NCBI GenBank assembly: GCA_041485905.1 | Contig: JBGPKK010000193.1 | Coordinates: 1 to 8,862 of the forward strand | Direction: 5' to 3' | DNA length: 8,862 nucleotides | Origin: JAHFUI01 sp041485905 | Lineage (GTDB): Bacteria > Acidobacteriota > Vicinamibacteria > Vicinamibacterales > CAVVIG01 | Shown: positions 1 through 6,827 of the stretch, piece by piece | Numbering within the stretch: position 1 is the first letter of the stretch | How the letters are laid out: each line of letters opens with the position of its first letter | Translations under genes and position numbers: made by a program | The notes under the pieces: generated by a model | The model's database searches: none | What the model was told of the DNA's origin: nothing | Seen by the model: only the letters and a program-made list of their open reading frames with translations

Positions 1-40
1 GCGAAGGATCTAACTCGTTTGTCTCGCGGCAATTAACGCG

Positions 41-61
41 CGAGCTCTCGCCACGAGCTCG
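41..61. repeat. Inverted repeat just upstream of the sigma-54-like element
   Basis: CGAGCTC (41-47) and GAGCTCG (55-61) are inverted copies separated by 7 bases, ending two bases before the -24 box at 63. It could be an operator, but the core GAGCTC is itself palindromic and GC-rich, so chance is a real possibility. Nothing in positions 1-40 reads as a convincing gene or RNA. Confidence 0.25.
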
Positions 62-62
62 C

Positions 63-78
63 TGGCGTTTCTTTTGCT
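63..78 (+). promoter_or_regulatory. Candidate sigma-54 (-24/-12) promoter for the amt-glnK operon
   Basis: TGGCGTTTCTTTTGCT has the invariant GG (64-65) and GC (76-77) separated by exactly 10 bases, a TGGC -24 core and a full TTGCT -12 box, close to the known consensus TGGCAC-N5-TTGCW. Predicted transcription start is near position 89, giving a leader of about 150 nt before the first gene at 240. Amt/P-II operons are classical sigma-54 targets under nitrogen limitation, and a sigma-54 activator is encoded in the same window. Enhancer sites would normally lie about 100 bp upstream, which falls outside the window. No gene is visible in 1-239. Confidence 0.6.
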
Positions 79-239
79 GACTCTACCGTCGCACGACAAA
101 TTCGCCGCCGGTCTTCCCGTCGATCGCGAGACTGATGTCAGCGATCGCGCGCTGGAAGTGTGTCGAGCGGGCCGTGCTCGGTCCGGTCGTTGACGGAGAG
201 ATGAACTGAAGGCCTTTGCAGGGACTGGGGAGGGGAACG

Positions 240-422
240 ATGGCGTTGGTGGGACTCGCAATCACGTTGCTCGGCTTTGTCGTGGCGGTGGGCAGCCTTG
301 GGATGACCGACAGCAACAGTGTGCGGCTCGGGATCGTGCTCGTCGGCATCGCGGTCAGTCTGGGCGGCATCATGGGTGTGCTGAACCAGGCGTACATGAA
401 GAACGCGATCTGGAAGAAATGA
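240..422 (+). CDS. Small two-helix membrane protein preceding amt
   Basis: A 60-aa hydrophobic protein of unknown function. Two predicted membrane helices are visible, about residues 2-21 and 29-49, joined by a short polar turn (TDSNSVR), with a lysine-containing C-terminus ending NAIWKK that should lie in the cytoplasm. The ATG at 240 is preferred because a purine-rich Shine-Dalgarno stretch (GGGGAGGGGA) lies directly upstream; a TTG at 216 in the same frame has no such support. It is the first gene after the sigma-54-like promoter and 50-56 bp ahead of amt on the same strand, so it is probably co-transcribed. A role as an accessory or stabilising peptide for Amt is conceivable, but nothing in the sequence proves it. 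Confidence 0.7.
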   Translation: MALVGLAITLLGFVVAVGSLGMTDSNSVRLGIVLVGIAVSLGGIMGVLNQAYMKNAIWKK

Positions 423-478
423 AATAACCGATTTCAATATTCCGCGGCATTGACCGCCATCTGTTTGAGGACATGAAC

Positions 479-2152
479 ATGAAGAAGGTGTTGATCGCCT
501 TTGCGATGACGTGGTGTTTGGGGTTATTGGGGACGGCTCAGGCCCAGACTCCGGCTGCCCCCGCTCAACCCGCGGCCGCGCCCGCGGCGGCTCCGGCGCC
601 GGCCCCGGCTCCCGCCATGATTACTGACGCGGATATCAAAGCGTTGTCCGGTCCGAAGGCCGAGGACAAAGCCAAGGGCGATCCCGCCGGCACGACGACA
701 GGGACCGTGAGTGACATTCCGGTCGGTGACGCCAAGAAGGGTCTCACGCTGGCCGACGTCGTGAACCAGATCGGTCAGAACACGATCGCCATCAACTTCG
801 TCTGGACGCTGGTCGCCGGCTTCCTCGTGATGTTCATGCAGGCCGGATTCGCGATCGTCGAGACCGGCTTGTGCCGGGCGAAGAACGCCAACCACACGAT
901 GATGATGAACTTCATGGTGTACGGCGCCGGCATGCTCGCGTACTGGCTGATCGGCTTCGCCATACAGGAAGGCGGAGTCGGCGCAGTGGCGAACCTGGGC
1001 GGCACCGCGCCGCTCAGCGCCGAGTACGCCGTGAAGGTCTTCGGGAAGGACTTCGGGCTGTGGGGCATGAACGGCGTGATGCTCAGGGGGAGCACCTACG
1101 ACGTCGGCGTCATGGTGATGTTCCTGTTCCAGATGGTGTTCATGGACACGGCCCTCACGATCGTCACAGGAACAGCCGCCGAGCGGTGGAAGTACTCGGC
1201 GTTCCTCATCTCTTCACTCGTGATGGGCGGGTTCACGTATCCCCTGTATGCCAACTGGGCGTGGGGCGGCGGTTGGCTGGCGACGCTCGGCAGCAGTTTC
1301 GGCCTGGGCCACGGCTACTCAGACTTTGCCGGCTCCGGTGTGGTTCATGCGGTCGGCGGGCTGACCGCGTTGGCGATGGGCATCCTGATCGGGCCGCGGA
1401 TCGGCAAGTACACACGTGATGGAAAGGGGAACGCGATTCCGGGCCACGACATCACGATGGTGCTGCTCGGGTGCTTCATCCTGGCCTTCGGGTGGTTCGG
1501 TTTCAATCCTGGATCGACCCTCGGCGCGTCCGCGAACGGCAACCTCCGCATCAGCTCCATCGCCGTCAACACGATGCTGGCCGGCATGGCGGGCTCATTC
1601 GGAGCCATGTGCTACATGTGGGCCCGGTACGGCAAGCCCGACGCGTCGATGACGGGCAACGGGCTGCTGGCTGGCCTGGTGGCCATCACGGCCCCGAGCG
1701 GCTTCGTCAACCCGACGGCGTCGGTCATTATCGGGTTGATCGCTGGCCTGGTGGTCTGTCTGTCTGTGGAGTTCGTCGACCGGGTTCTCAAGGTTGACGA
1801 TCCGGTCGGCGCCATTTCGGTTCACGGCACGAACGGGATCTGGGGCGTCATCTCGGTCGGGTTGTTCGCCGACGGCAGGAGCAATTTCGGCGGTGCGTGG
1901 AACGGCGTACCCGGCTCGGTCACCGGCCTGTTCTACGGAGACAGCGGCCAGCTGGTCGCGCAGCTGATGGGGGTCGCCACGCTGATCGGGTTCGTCTTCG
2001 TGATGAGCTTCGTCCTCAACATGGTCATCGACGCCGTCATGGGTCAGCGCGTCTCGGCGAAGACCGAGCTCGAGGGTCTCGACATTCCGGAAATGGGCGC
2101 GGTGGCGTATCCGGACTTCGTGCTGAAGGCCGACGCCTTGGGGATGGAGTAA
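479..2152 (+). CDS. amt: Ammonium transporter (Amt/MEP/Rh family)
   Basis: Inner-membrane ammonium channel that conducts NH3/NH4+ into the cell as a trimer and is normally gated by P-II. Numbering from the upstream ATG at 473, the sequence shows a signal peptide (1-25, cleavage near AQA-QT), an Ala/Pro-rich low-complexity stretch (26-48), a polar linker to about 90, then the 11-helix Amt domain. Conserved functional residues are recognisable: the Phe gate (F223, F344 in WFGFN), the pore-vestibule Trp (W264 in AWGGGW), the essential Asp (D284 in DFAG), and both pore histidines (H292 in VVHAVGG, H451 in SVHGTNG). The C-terminal tail keeps the regulatory ELEGLD motif (532-537). The ATG at 479 has GAGG 8 bases upstream, whereas 473 is only 2 bases from it, so 479 is favoured (557 aa). 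The stop is followed 5 bases later by the TPR gene, indicating one operon ending in glnK. The periplasmic N-terminal extension of about 65 residues is longer than in E. coli AmtB. Confidence 0.97.
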   Translation: MKKVLIAFAMTWCLGLLGTAQAQTPAAPAQPAAAPAAAPAPAPAPAMITDADIKALSGPKAEDKAKGDPAGTTTGTVSDIPVGDAKKGLTLADVVNQIGQNTIAINFVWTLVAGFLVMFMQAGFAIVETGLCRAKNANHTMMMNFMVYGAGMLAYWLIGFAIQEGGVGAVANLGGTAPLSAEYAVKVFGKDFGLWGMNGVMLRGSTYDVGVMVMFLFQMVFMDTALTIVTGTAAERWKYSAFLISSLVMGGFTYPLYANWAWGGGWLATLGSSFGLGHGYSDFAGSGVVHAVGGLTALAMGILIGPRIGKYTRDGKGNAIPGHDITMVLLGCFILAFGWFGFNPGSTLGASANGNLRISSIAVNTMLAGMAGSFGAMCYMWARYGKPDASMTGNGLLAGLVAITAPSGFVNPTASVIIGLIAGLVVCLSVEFVDRVLKVDDPVGAISVHGTNGIWGVISVGLFADGRSNFGGAWNGVPGSVTGLFYGDSGQLVAQLMGVATLIGFVFVMSFVLNMVIDAVMGQRVSAKTELEGLDIPEMGAVAYPDFVLKADALGME

Positions 2153-2157
2153 CGGCC

Positions 2158-2676
2158 ATGCCAGCAGAGCTCGTCAAGACTTCGGTCAAGCTGCAGGCGC
2201 AGCTTCAGTCCATCCCGCCGGTTCCGTGGCGAGACCCGCAATCGGTCTCGCCGGAGGAACTACGCGGATACATCCAGACGCTCGAAGCCGCCTGTCTCGA
2301 GCAGCCGCTTTCGGCTGACTTGCGCACCGGCCTCGGGATGGCCTACGCCGTCAACTACGACGTGTACAAGTCGATGGACGCGCTCCGCGCGGCAACCGAG
2401 CTGGACCCGACGCATTTCTGGGCGCAGCTCAAGTTCGCCGAGCTGCAGTACCGGCTGCGGGCGCTGAACCTCGCCGAGCAGGAAACGCTGAAGGCTGTCG
2501 GGTTGGCGCAGAACGGCTGGCACCTTTCGCTCGCGCGGAAGCAGCTGCAGGAGATCCGGGCGTTGAACCGCGCGAGCACGCGGAACGTCACGTGGGACAA
2601 ACCGCTCGCCGTGCCGGCGCTGGTGCTCTCCGGGATGCTGATGCTGATGTTCGCCGCGATGACGTGGATACACTGA
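2158..2676 (+). CDS. TPR-like protein with C-terminal membrane anchor
   Basis: A 172-aa protein lying between amt and glnK. Residues about 34-118 form helix pairs resembling tetratricopeptide repeats (for example residues 53-86, ending ATELDPTH, and 87-120, containing AELQYRLRALNLAEQE), a protein-protein interaction fold. Residues 150-170 are a single hydrophobic helix next to the C-terminus, so the protein looks tail-anchored, with the TPR domain in the cytoplasm. No signal peptide or enzyme motif is visible. ATG at 2158 is chosen because GGAG sits 8 bases upstream, inside the end of amt; the open frame extends further upstream only as a shadow of amt. Position suggests a partner or scaffold for Amt or P-II at the membrane, but this is inference; a specific family name is not recognised. 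Confidence 0.85.
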   Translation: MPAELVKTSVKLQAQLQSIPPVPWRDPQSVSPEELRGYIQTLEAACLEQPLSADLRTGLGMAYAVNYDVYKSMDALRAATELDPTHFWAQLKFAELQYRLRALNLAEQETLKAVGLAQNGWHLSLARKQLQEIRALNRASTRNVTWDKPLAVPALVLSGMLMLMFAAMTWIH

Positions 2677-2683
2677 CGTGGTC

Positions 2684-2821
2684 ATGAACTGGAAATTCTT
2701 CATCGGCGCGACCATCTTGTCGTGCGGGCTCTTGTTCAAAATCGGCGCGCCGATCCTGCCGGTGGCGGCCGGGGTTGCCGCCGCCGCCTTCTTGAACTGG
2801 AGAACCCATCGCAGCAGTTGA
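2684..2821 (+). CDS. Membrane microprotein between the TPR gene and glnK
   Basis: A 45-aa open frame starting MNWKFFIGATILSCG and ending FLNWRTHRSS. It contains a hydrophobic stretch over about residues 5-37, with a Gly/Pro in the middle that could make one long helix or a hairpin, and a basic C-terminus. It begins 7 bases after the TPR stop (a GTG at 2678 in the same frame would begin after 1 base) and ends 15 bases before glnK, filling an otherwise empty gap in a tightly packed operon. No strong Shine-Dalgarno is seen, so translation may be coupled to the upstream stop. The NW...NW pattern near both ends and the operon position support a real gene; function is unknown. Confidence 0.6.
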   Translation: MNWKFFIGATILSCGLLFKIGAPILPVAAGVAAAAFLNWRTHRSS

Positions 2822-2836
2822 CGACTGGAGACAGCT

Positions 2837-3169
2837 ATGAAACTGATCAAGGCCATCGTCCGTCCGAACAAGGTGGACGAGGTGAAGGACGCGCTCGGCA
2901 AGCTTAACGTTTCGGGCATGACTGTCACGGAAGTTCGCGGCCACGGGAAGCAGAAAGGCCACACCGCCATCTACCGCGGCCAGGAGTACAGCGTCAGCTT
3001 GCTGCCCAAGATGGAAATCGAAGTCGTCATCGCGGACGACATCGCCGACGAAGCGGTCAAAGCGATCATCCAGGCCGCGCGGACCGGAGAAATCGGCGAC
3101 GGCCGCGTATTCGTGCTCCCCGTGGGCCAGAGCTTCCGTATCCGCACCGGCGAGCTCGAGAAGGACTAA
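2837..3169 (+). CDS. glnK: Nitrogen regulatory protein P-II (GlnK/GlnB)
   Basis: A 110-aa cytoplasmic trimeric signal protein that reads 2-oxoglutarate and ATP/ADP and blocks or opens Amt. The length is close to the family's usual 112. Visible marks: the Q39 and K58 positions of the 2-oxoglutarate site, the T-loop with HTAIYRGQEY (42-51) including Y51, the uridylylation tyrosine, and the C-terminal signature T83-GEI-GDGRVFV with R90, R101 and R103 at nucleotide-binding positions. Q49 differs from the Ala/Ser given at that place in the first P-II signature pattern. GGAG 6 bases upstream of the ATG supports the start. It is the last gene of the amt operon, the classical amtB-glnK linkage, which is why glnK rather than glnB is used; sequence alone cannot separate the two names. 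A hairpin region follows the stop. Confidence 0.96.
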   Translation: MKLIKAIVRPNKVDEVKDALGKLNVSGMTVTEVRGHGKQKGHTAIYRGQEYSVSLLPKMEIEVVIADDIADEAVKAIIQAARTGEIGDGRVFVLPVGQSFRIRTGELEKD

Positions 3170-3182
3170 CTCGTGACGACAC

Positions 3183-3231
3183 ACGCCGGCGCGTGGGACG
3201 CCGGCGTTCATCGACCGGCGGCCCCCTTTTT
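3183..3231 (+). terminator. Probable terminator after glnK, with overlapping hairpins
   Basis: A perfect 9-bp stem ACGCCGGCG (3183-3191) / CGCCGGCGT (3199-3207) closes a 7-base loop 13 bases after the glnK stop. A second, mutually exclusive stem uses part of the same arm: CGCCGG (3199-3204) with CCGGCG (3215-3220), followed after 6 bases by a run of five T (3227-3231). The second stem plus T run resembles an intrinsic terminator; the first would compete with it. Confidence 0.5.
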
Positions 3232-3272
3232 CGTGAGGGGCATGGCCGTGCCCTGCGCCAGGATACACGCAC

Positions 3273-3509
3273 GTGATCAGGAAGAAACGATGCACGTTCA
3301 TGATCGAGGCGGACATCCTCGAGAAGCTCCGGTCCATTACGGCCCGGACCGGTCTCTCGAAGTCCGAGCAGATCCGCCAGGGCATCAGGTGGTGGCTGGA
3401 GTCGCGGGAATGGCCGCTCAAAGGCGAGCGGTCCGACGATGCGGCGGCGCCCGGCGACTGGCGGCCCCGCCGAGCGGCCGCGCCGGGCGGCGCGCGGAAG
3501 CGGCGGTGA
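3273..3509 (+). CDS. Ribbon-helix-helix (CopG/Arc-like) DNA-binding protein
   Basis: A 78-aa basic protein. Residues 5-11 (KRCTFMI) fit the DNA-contacting beta strand, 12-26 the first helix, and GLSKSEQIRQGIRWWLE (27-43) the turn and second helix of a ribbon-helix-helix repressor, which acts as a dimer. The C-terminal 25-30 residues are Ala/Pro/Arg-rich and probably disordered. The GTG at 3273 is used because the strand residues RKKRCTF precede the next in-frame ATG (residue 10), which would cut the domain; AGGA lies about 9 bases upstream. It stands alone between the glnK terminator and a dyad-rich intergenic region starting 10 bp after its stop, so autoregulation or control of the downstream porin is possible. 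No toxin partner gene is next to it. Confidence 0.75.
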   Translation: MIRKKRCTFMIEADILEKLRSITARTGLSKSEQIRQGIRWWLESREWPLKGERSDDAAAPGDWRPRRAAAPGGARKRR

Positions 3510-3518
3510 CCGAGGAAG

Positions 3519-3532
3519 CTACATAAATGTTC
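3519..3532 (+). promoter_or_regulatory. Candidate activator-binding site, copy 1 (CTACATAAATGTTC)
   Basis: First of two identical 14-bp copies; the core ACATAAATGT is a dyad (ACAT-AA-ATGT). Its centre lies about 130 bp upstream of the start predicted from the sigma-54-like element at 3629-3645, in the usual range for enhancer sites. It shares CTACATAA plus a GT at the same spacing with the dyad upstream of the sigma-54 activator gene (6728-6741). Confidence 0.5.
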
Positions 3533-3549
3533 AGAGCGCGCGTTTCGAC

Positions 3550-3563
3550 CTACATAAATGTTC
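3550..3563 (+). promoter_or_regulatory. Candidate activator-binding site, copy 2 (CTACATAAATGTTC)
   Basis: Exact repeat of the copy at 3519-3532, 31 bp away, so both would face the same side of the helix (about three turns). Its centre is about 100 bp upstream of the predicted porin transcription start. It could be an enhancer for the sigma-54 activator encoded at 5156-6697 or an operator for the adjacent ribbon-helix-helix protein. Confidence 0.5.
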
Positions 3564-3581
3564 TCGACGTCCCCACGTCGA
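3564..3581. repeat. Inverted repeat TCGACGT-CCCC-ACGTCGA
   Basis: Perfect 7-bp arms (3564-3570 and 3575-3581) around CCCC, directly after the second CTACATAAATGTTC copy; GACGTC recurs at 3587-3592. It could be an operator of the ribbon-helix-helix protein or a small hairpin; no T run follows, so it is not a classical terminator. Confidence 0.35.
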
Positions 3582-3628
3582 TTCGAGACGTCGGTCGTTT
3601 TGCTGGAGAAAATCACGGTCGGTTTGGT

Positions 3629-3645
3629 TGGAGCCGCTCTTGCAA
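3629..3645 (+). promoter_or_regulatory. Candidate sigma-54 promoter for the porin gene
   Basis: TGGAGCCGCTCTTGCAA has GG (3630-3631) and GC (3642-3643) exactly 10 bases apart with a complete TTGCA -12 box; the -24 half (TGGAGC) matches TGGCAC only partly. The predicted start is near 3655, leaving a leader of about 95 nt to the porin start. Two identical dyads sit about 100 and 130 bp upstream, as expected for enhancer-dependent promoters. Confidence 0.45.
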
Positions 3646-3676
3646 TTCGCGCACTCGCTTCTCGTCAGCGATTTCT

Positions 3677-3692
3677 CAAGTGCAGGCACTTG
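3677..3692. repeat. Perfect palindrome CAAGTGC-AG-GCACTTG in the porin leader
   Basis: Two 7-bp inverted arms with a 2-bp centre, 57 bp before the porin start and downstream of the predicted sigma-54 start. The loop is too short for an RNA hairpin without opening some pairs, so a protein-binding operator is more likely. CTTGCAATTC partly overlaps it (3689-3698) and also occurs exactly 50 bp upstream (3639-3648), within the -12 region of the candidate promoter. Confidence 0.4.
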
Positions 3693-3749
3693 CAATTCAC
3701 GGCCGGCCGCGCCGCCAGGCGCCCGCCGGCACTTACGGAGGTCTAGGTG

Positions 3750-5045
3750 ATGATGATTCGTCGATTGGTTCGTTCACGCGCCGGTGCGATGGCGGCTGGC
3801 GTACTGCTTACGGCGTCCATGGCCGCGCCCGCGACGGCTCAGGAGAGCGCTTCGATTGCGCCGGGACTGAATTCGGCTGTGGCCAACGCGGCAGCCGAGA
3901 TCTCCTCTCCCGGCGGGGAACCGCAGGCCGCGCCGGCCGCACCGGCTGAAAATCCGGTGTTGACGTTCTTCAAGAACACGGAGCTCTCGGGCTTCGTCGA
4001 CACCTACTACGCTTACAATTTCAACACGCCGAAGAGCCCGTGCGCCACCGTCGGAGGCGTGGCGATCTTCAACTGCCTGCACAACTTCGATGTCGCGCAC
4101 AACGCGTTCAGCCTGAACCTCGCGGAGTTGTCGCTGGAGAAGAAGCCAACGACCGACAGCCGCGGCGGGTACCGGATTGACCTGGACTACGGCTCGGCGG
4201 CGGCCATCGTCGCCGGCTTCGATCCGTCCCCGACGCCGATTAACCAGAACATCCAGCAGGCGTATCTCAGTTATCTGGCGCCTGCCGGAAAGGGCACCAT
4301 CCAGGTCGATTTCGGGAAGTTCGTGACGCAGCACGGCGCCGAAACGATCGAAACGAAGGACAACTGGAACTACTCGCGGTCGCTTTTGTTTTCTTTGGCG
4401 ATTCCGTACTACCACATGGGCGTGCGGATGGCGTACAACCCGAACGACAAGGTCACGCTGGGCGCGAACATCTCGAACGGCTGGAACAACGTCGTCGAGA
4501 ACAACACGGGGAAGACGGCCGGGTTCATGGGAATCTTCAAGCCGACGTCCGCAGTGTCGTGGACGGTCAACTACATGGTCGGCCCCGAACAGGCCGAAGA
4601 CAACGGCGGCGTTCGCAACCTGTTCGATACGACCATAGCCTACACGGCGTCGCCCAAGGTCAGCCTGATGCTCAACTACGACTATGGCCGGGACACGGCC
4701 GGCACCAGTCTGGCGGGCGCTCTTGGACTCAAGCCGGGCGCCAGCATCGGGTGGCAGGGGGTGGGCGGCTATGCCAAATACACACCGAACTCGTGGTTCG
4801 CGCTCGTCCCGCGCTACGAGTACCTGAAGGACGCCGACGGCTTCATGTCGGGCGCGTCACAGAACCTGCAGGAGTTCACGCTCACTTTCGAGTTCAAACA
4901 CAAGGACGGCGTCCTGATGCGCGTGGAATATCGCGGGGACATGTCGAACCAGACGTACTTCCTCAAGAACGCGAGCGAGGCGGTCAAGAATCAGAACGCG
5001 TTGATCGTCGGCTGGGTCTACGCCTTCAGCTCGAAGACGCCGTAG
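3750..5045 (+). CDS. Outer-membrane beta-barrel porin (BBP2/OmpL-like)
   Basis: A 431-aa outer-membrane protein. A signal peptide (1-30, arginine-rich start, hydrophobic core, cleavage near ATA-QE) is followed by an Ala/Pro-rich stretch (to about 68) and a barrel domain with alternating aromatic strands. The segment SGFVDTYYAYNFNTP (80-94) and the conserved block around FGKFVTQHGAETIE to NWNYSRSLLFSLAIPYYHMGVR (about 188-226) are typical of putative beta-barrel porin-2 proteins. C98 and C109 could form a disulfide in an early loop. GGAGGT lies 7 bases before the ATG at 3750; a GTG at 3747 and a second ATG at 3753 are alternatives. Substrate is not evident; placement near amt-glnK and a sigma-54 activator suggests passage of a nitrogen compound, which is inference. 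Confidence 0.88.
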   Translation: MMIRRLVRSRAGAMAAGVLLTASMAAPATAQESASIAPGLNSAVANAAAEISSPGGEPQAAPAAPAENPVLTFFKNTELSGFVDTYYAYNFNTPKSPCATVGGVAIFNCLHNFDVAHNAFSLNLAELSLEKKPTTDSRGGYRIDLDYGSAAAIVAGFDPSPTPINQNIQQAYLSYLAPAGKGTIQVDFGKFVTQHGAETIETKDNWNYSRSLLFSLAIPYYHMGVRMAYNPNDKVTLGANISNGWNNVVENNTGKTAGFMGIFKPTSAVSWTVNYMVGPEQAEDNGGVRNLFDTTIAYTASPKVSLMLNYDYGRDTAGTSLAGALGLKPGASIGWQGVGGYAKYTPNSWFALVPRYEYLKDADGFMSGASQNLQEFTLTFEFKHKDGVLMRVEYRGDMSNQTYFLKNASEAVKNQNALIVGWVYAFSSKTP

Positions 5046-5055
5046 CGACCAGCGT

Positions 5056-5126
5056 GGTCAGGCAGGGCAGGTTGGTCGGGTGGGTCAGGTAGGGCAGCCA
5101 GCAGAAGCGGACCCACCTGGCCTACC
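5056..5126. repeat. G-rich tandem repeat with complementary C-rich arm between convergent genes
   Basis: GGTCAGGCAGGGCAG (5056-5070) recurs as GGTCAGGTAGGGCAG (5083-5097), 27 bp apart with one mismatch. GGTCGGGTGGGT (5074-5085) can pair with ACCCACCTGGCC (5111-5122) with two G-U pairs, and GGTAGG (5088-5093) with CCTACC (5121-5126). It fills the 110-bp gap between the convergent porin and activator genes and may end transcription from both sides, although no T run is present. Confidence 0.5.
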
Positions 5127-5155
5127 CGCCCCACCAGACTGACCCGGCCCCGCCG

Positions 5156-6697
<1,542 letters not shown>

Positions 6698-6725
6698 GAC
6701 AGGACCAAATGGCGGCGACCTGATA

Positions 6726-6741
6726 CCTACATAATCGTAGG
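6726..6741. promoter_or_regulatory. Dyad CCTAC-ATAATC-GTAGG upstream of the activator gene
   Basis: A perfect 5-bp inverted repeat with a 6-base centre, in the divergent gap between the activator and methyltransferase genes. Positions 6728-6735 read CTACATAA, the same eight bases that open both sites before the porin, and the GT at 6737-6738 is also at the same spacing. Probable operator, possibly for the activator itself. No confident sigma-70 boxes were found for either gene in this 130-bp gap. Confidence 0.45.
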
Positions 6742-6827
6742 ACCGTAAACTCTATGGTACATCATTGTTGGGGCGACGCCATGCAAAAAGTGGAGGCGCG
6801 CTCTGTAAAATCGCGGAGTCACGAAGT

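Noticed and set aside
10..397. Reverse-strand open frames ahead of and across the first gene, which together read like a protein end in two frames
   Set aside because: They overlap the well-supported 60-aa gene and the sigma-54-like element, have no ribosome site, and match no family I recognise; joining them would need a frameshift.
1897..2157. Upstream extension of the TPR protein overlapping amt
   Set aside because: The extra 87 codons are an Arg-rich shadow of amt; the ATG at 2158 has a good ribosome site.
3677..3698. A second sigma-54-like element at the GGCACTTGCA sequence in the porin leader
   Set aside because: GG and GC are only 5 bases apart rather than 10, so sigma-54 could not bind; the palindrome explains the sequence better.
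3527..3949. A 140-codon + strand open frame spanning the intergenic region into the porin gene
   Set aside because: It runs out of frame over the porin signal peptide, has low-complexity composition, and would cover the promoter-like elements.
6698..6827. Sigma-70 promoters for the divergent activator and methyltransferase genes (for example CATAAT, TAAAAT)
   Set aside because: No -35 box at a workable distance was found for any candidate -10, and TAAAAT at 6806 would place the start inside the ribosome site.
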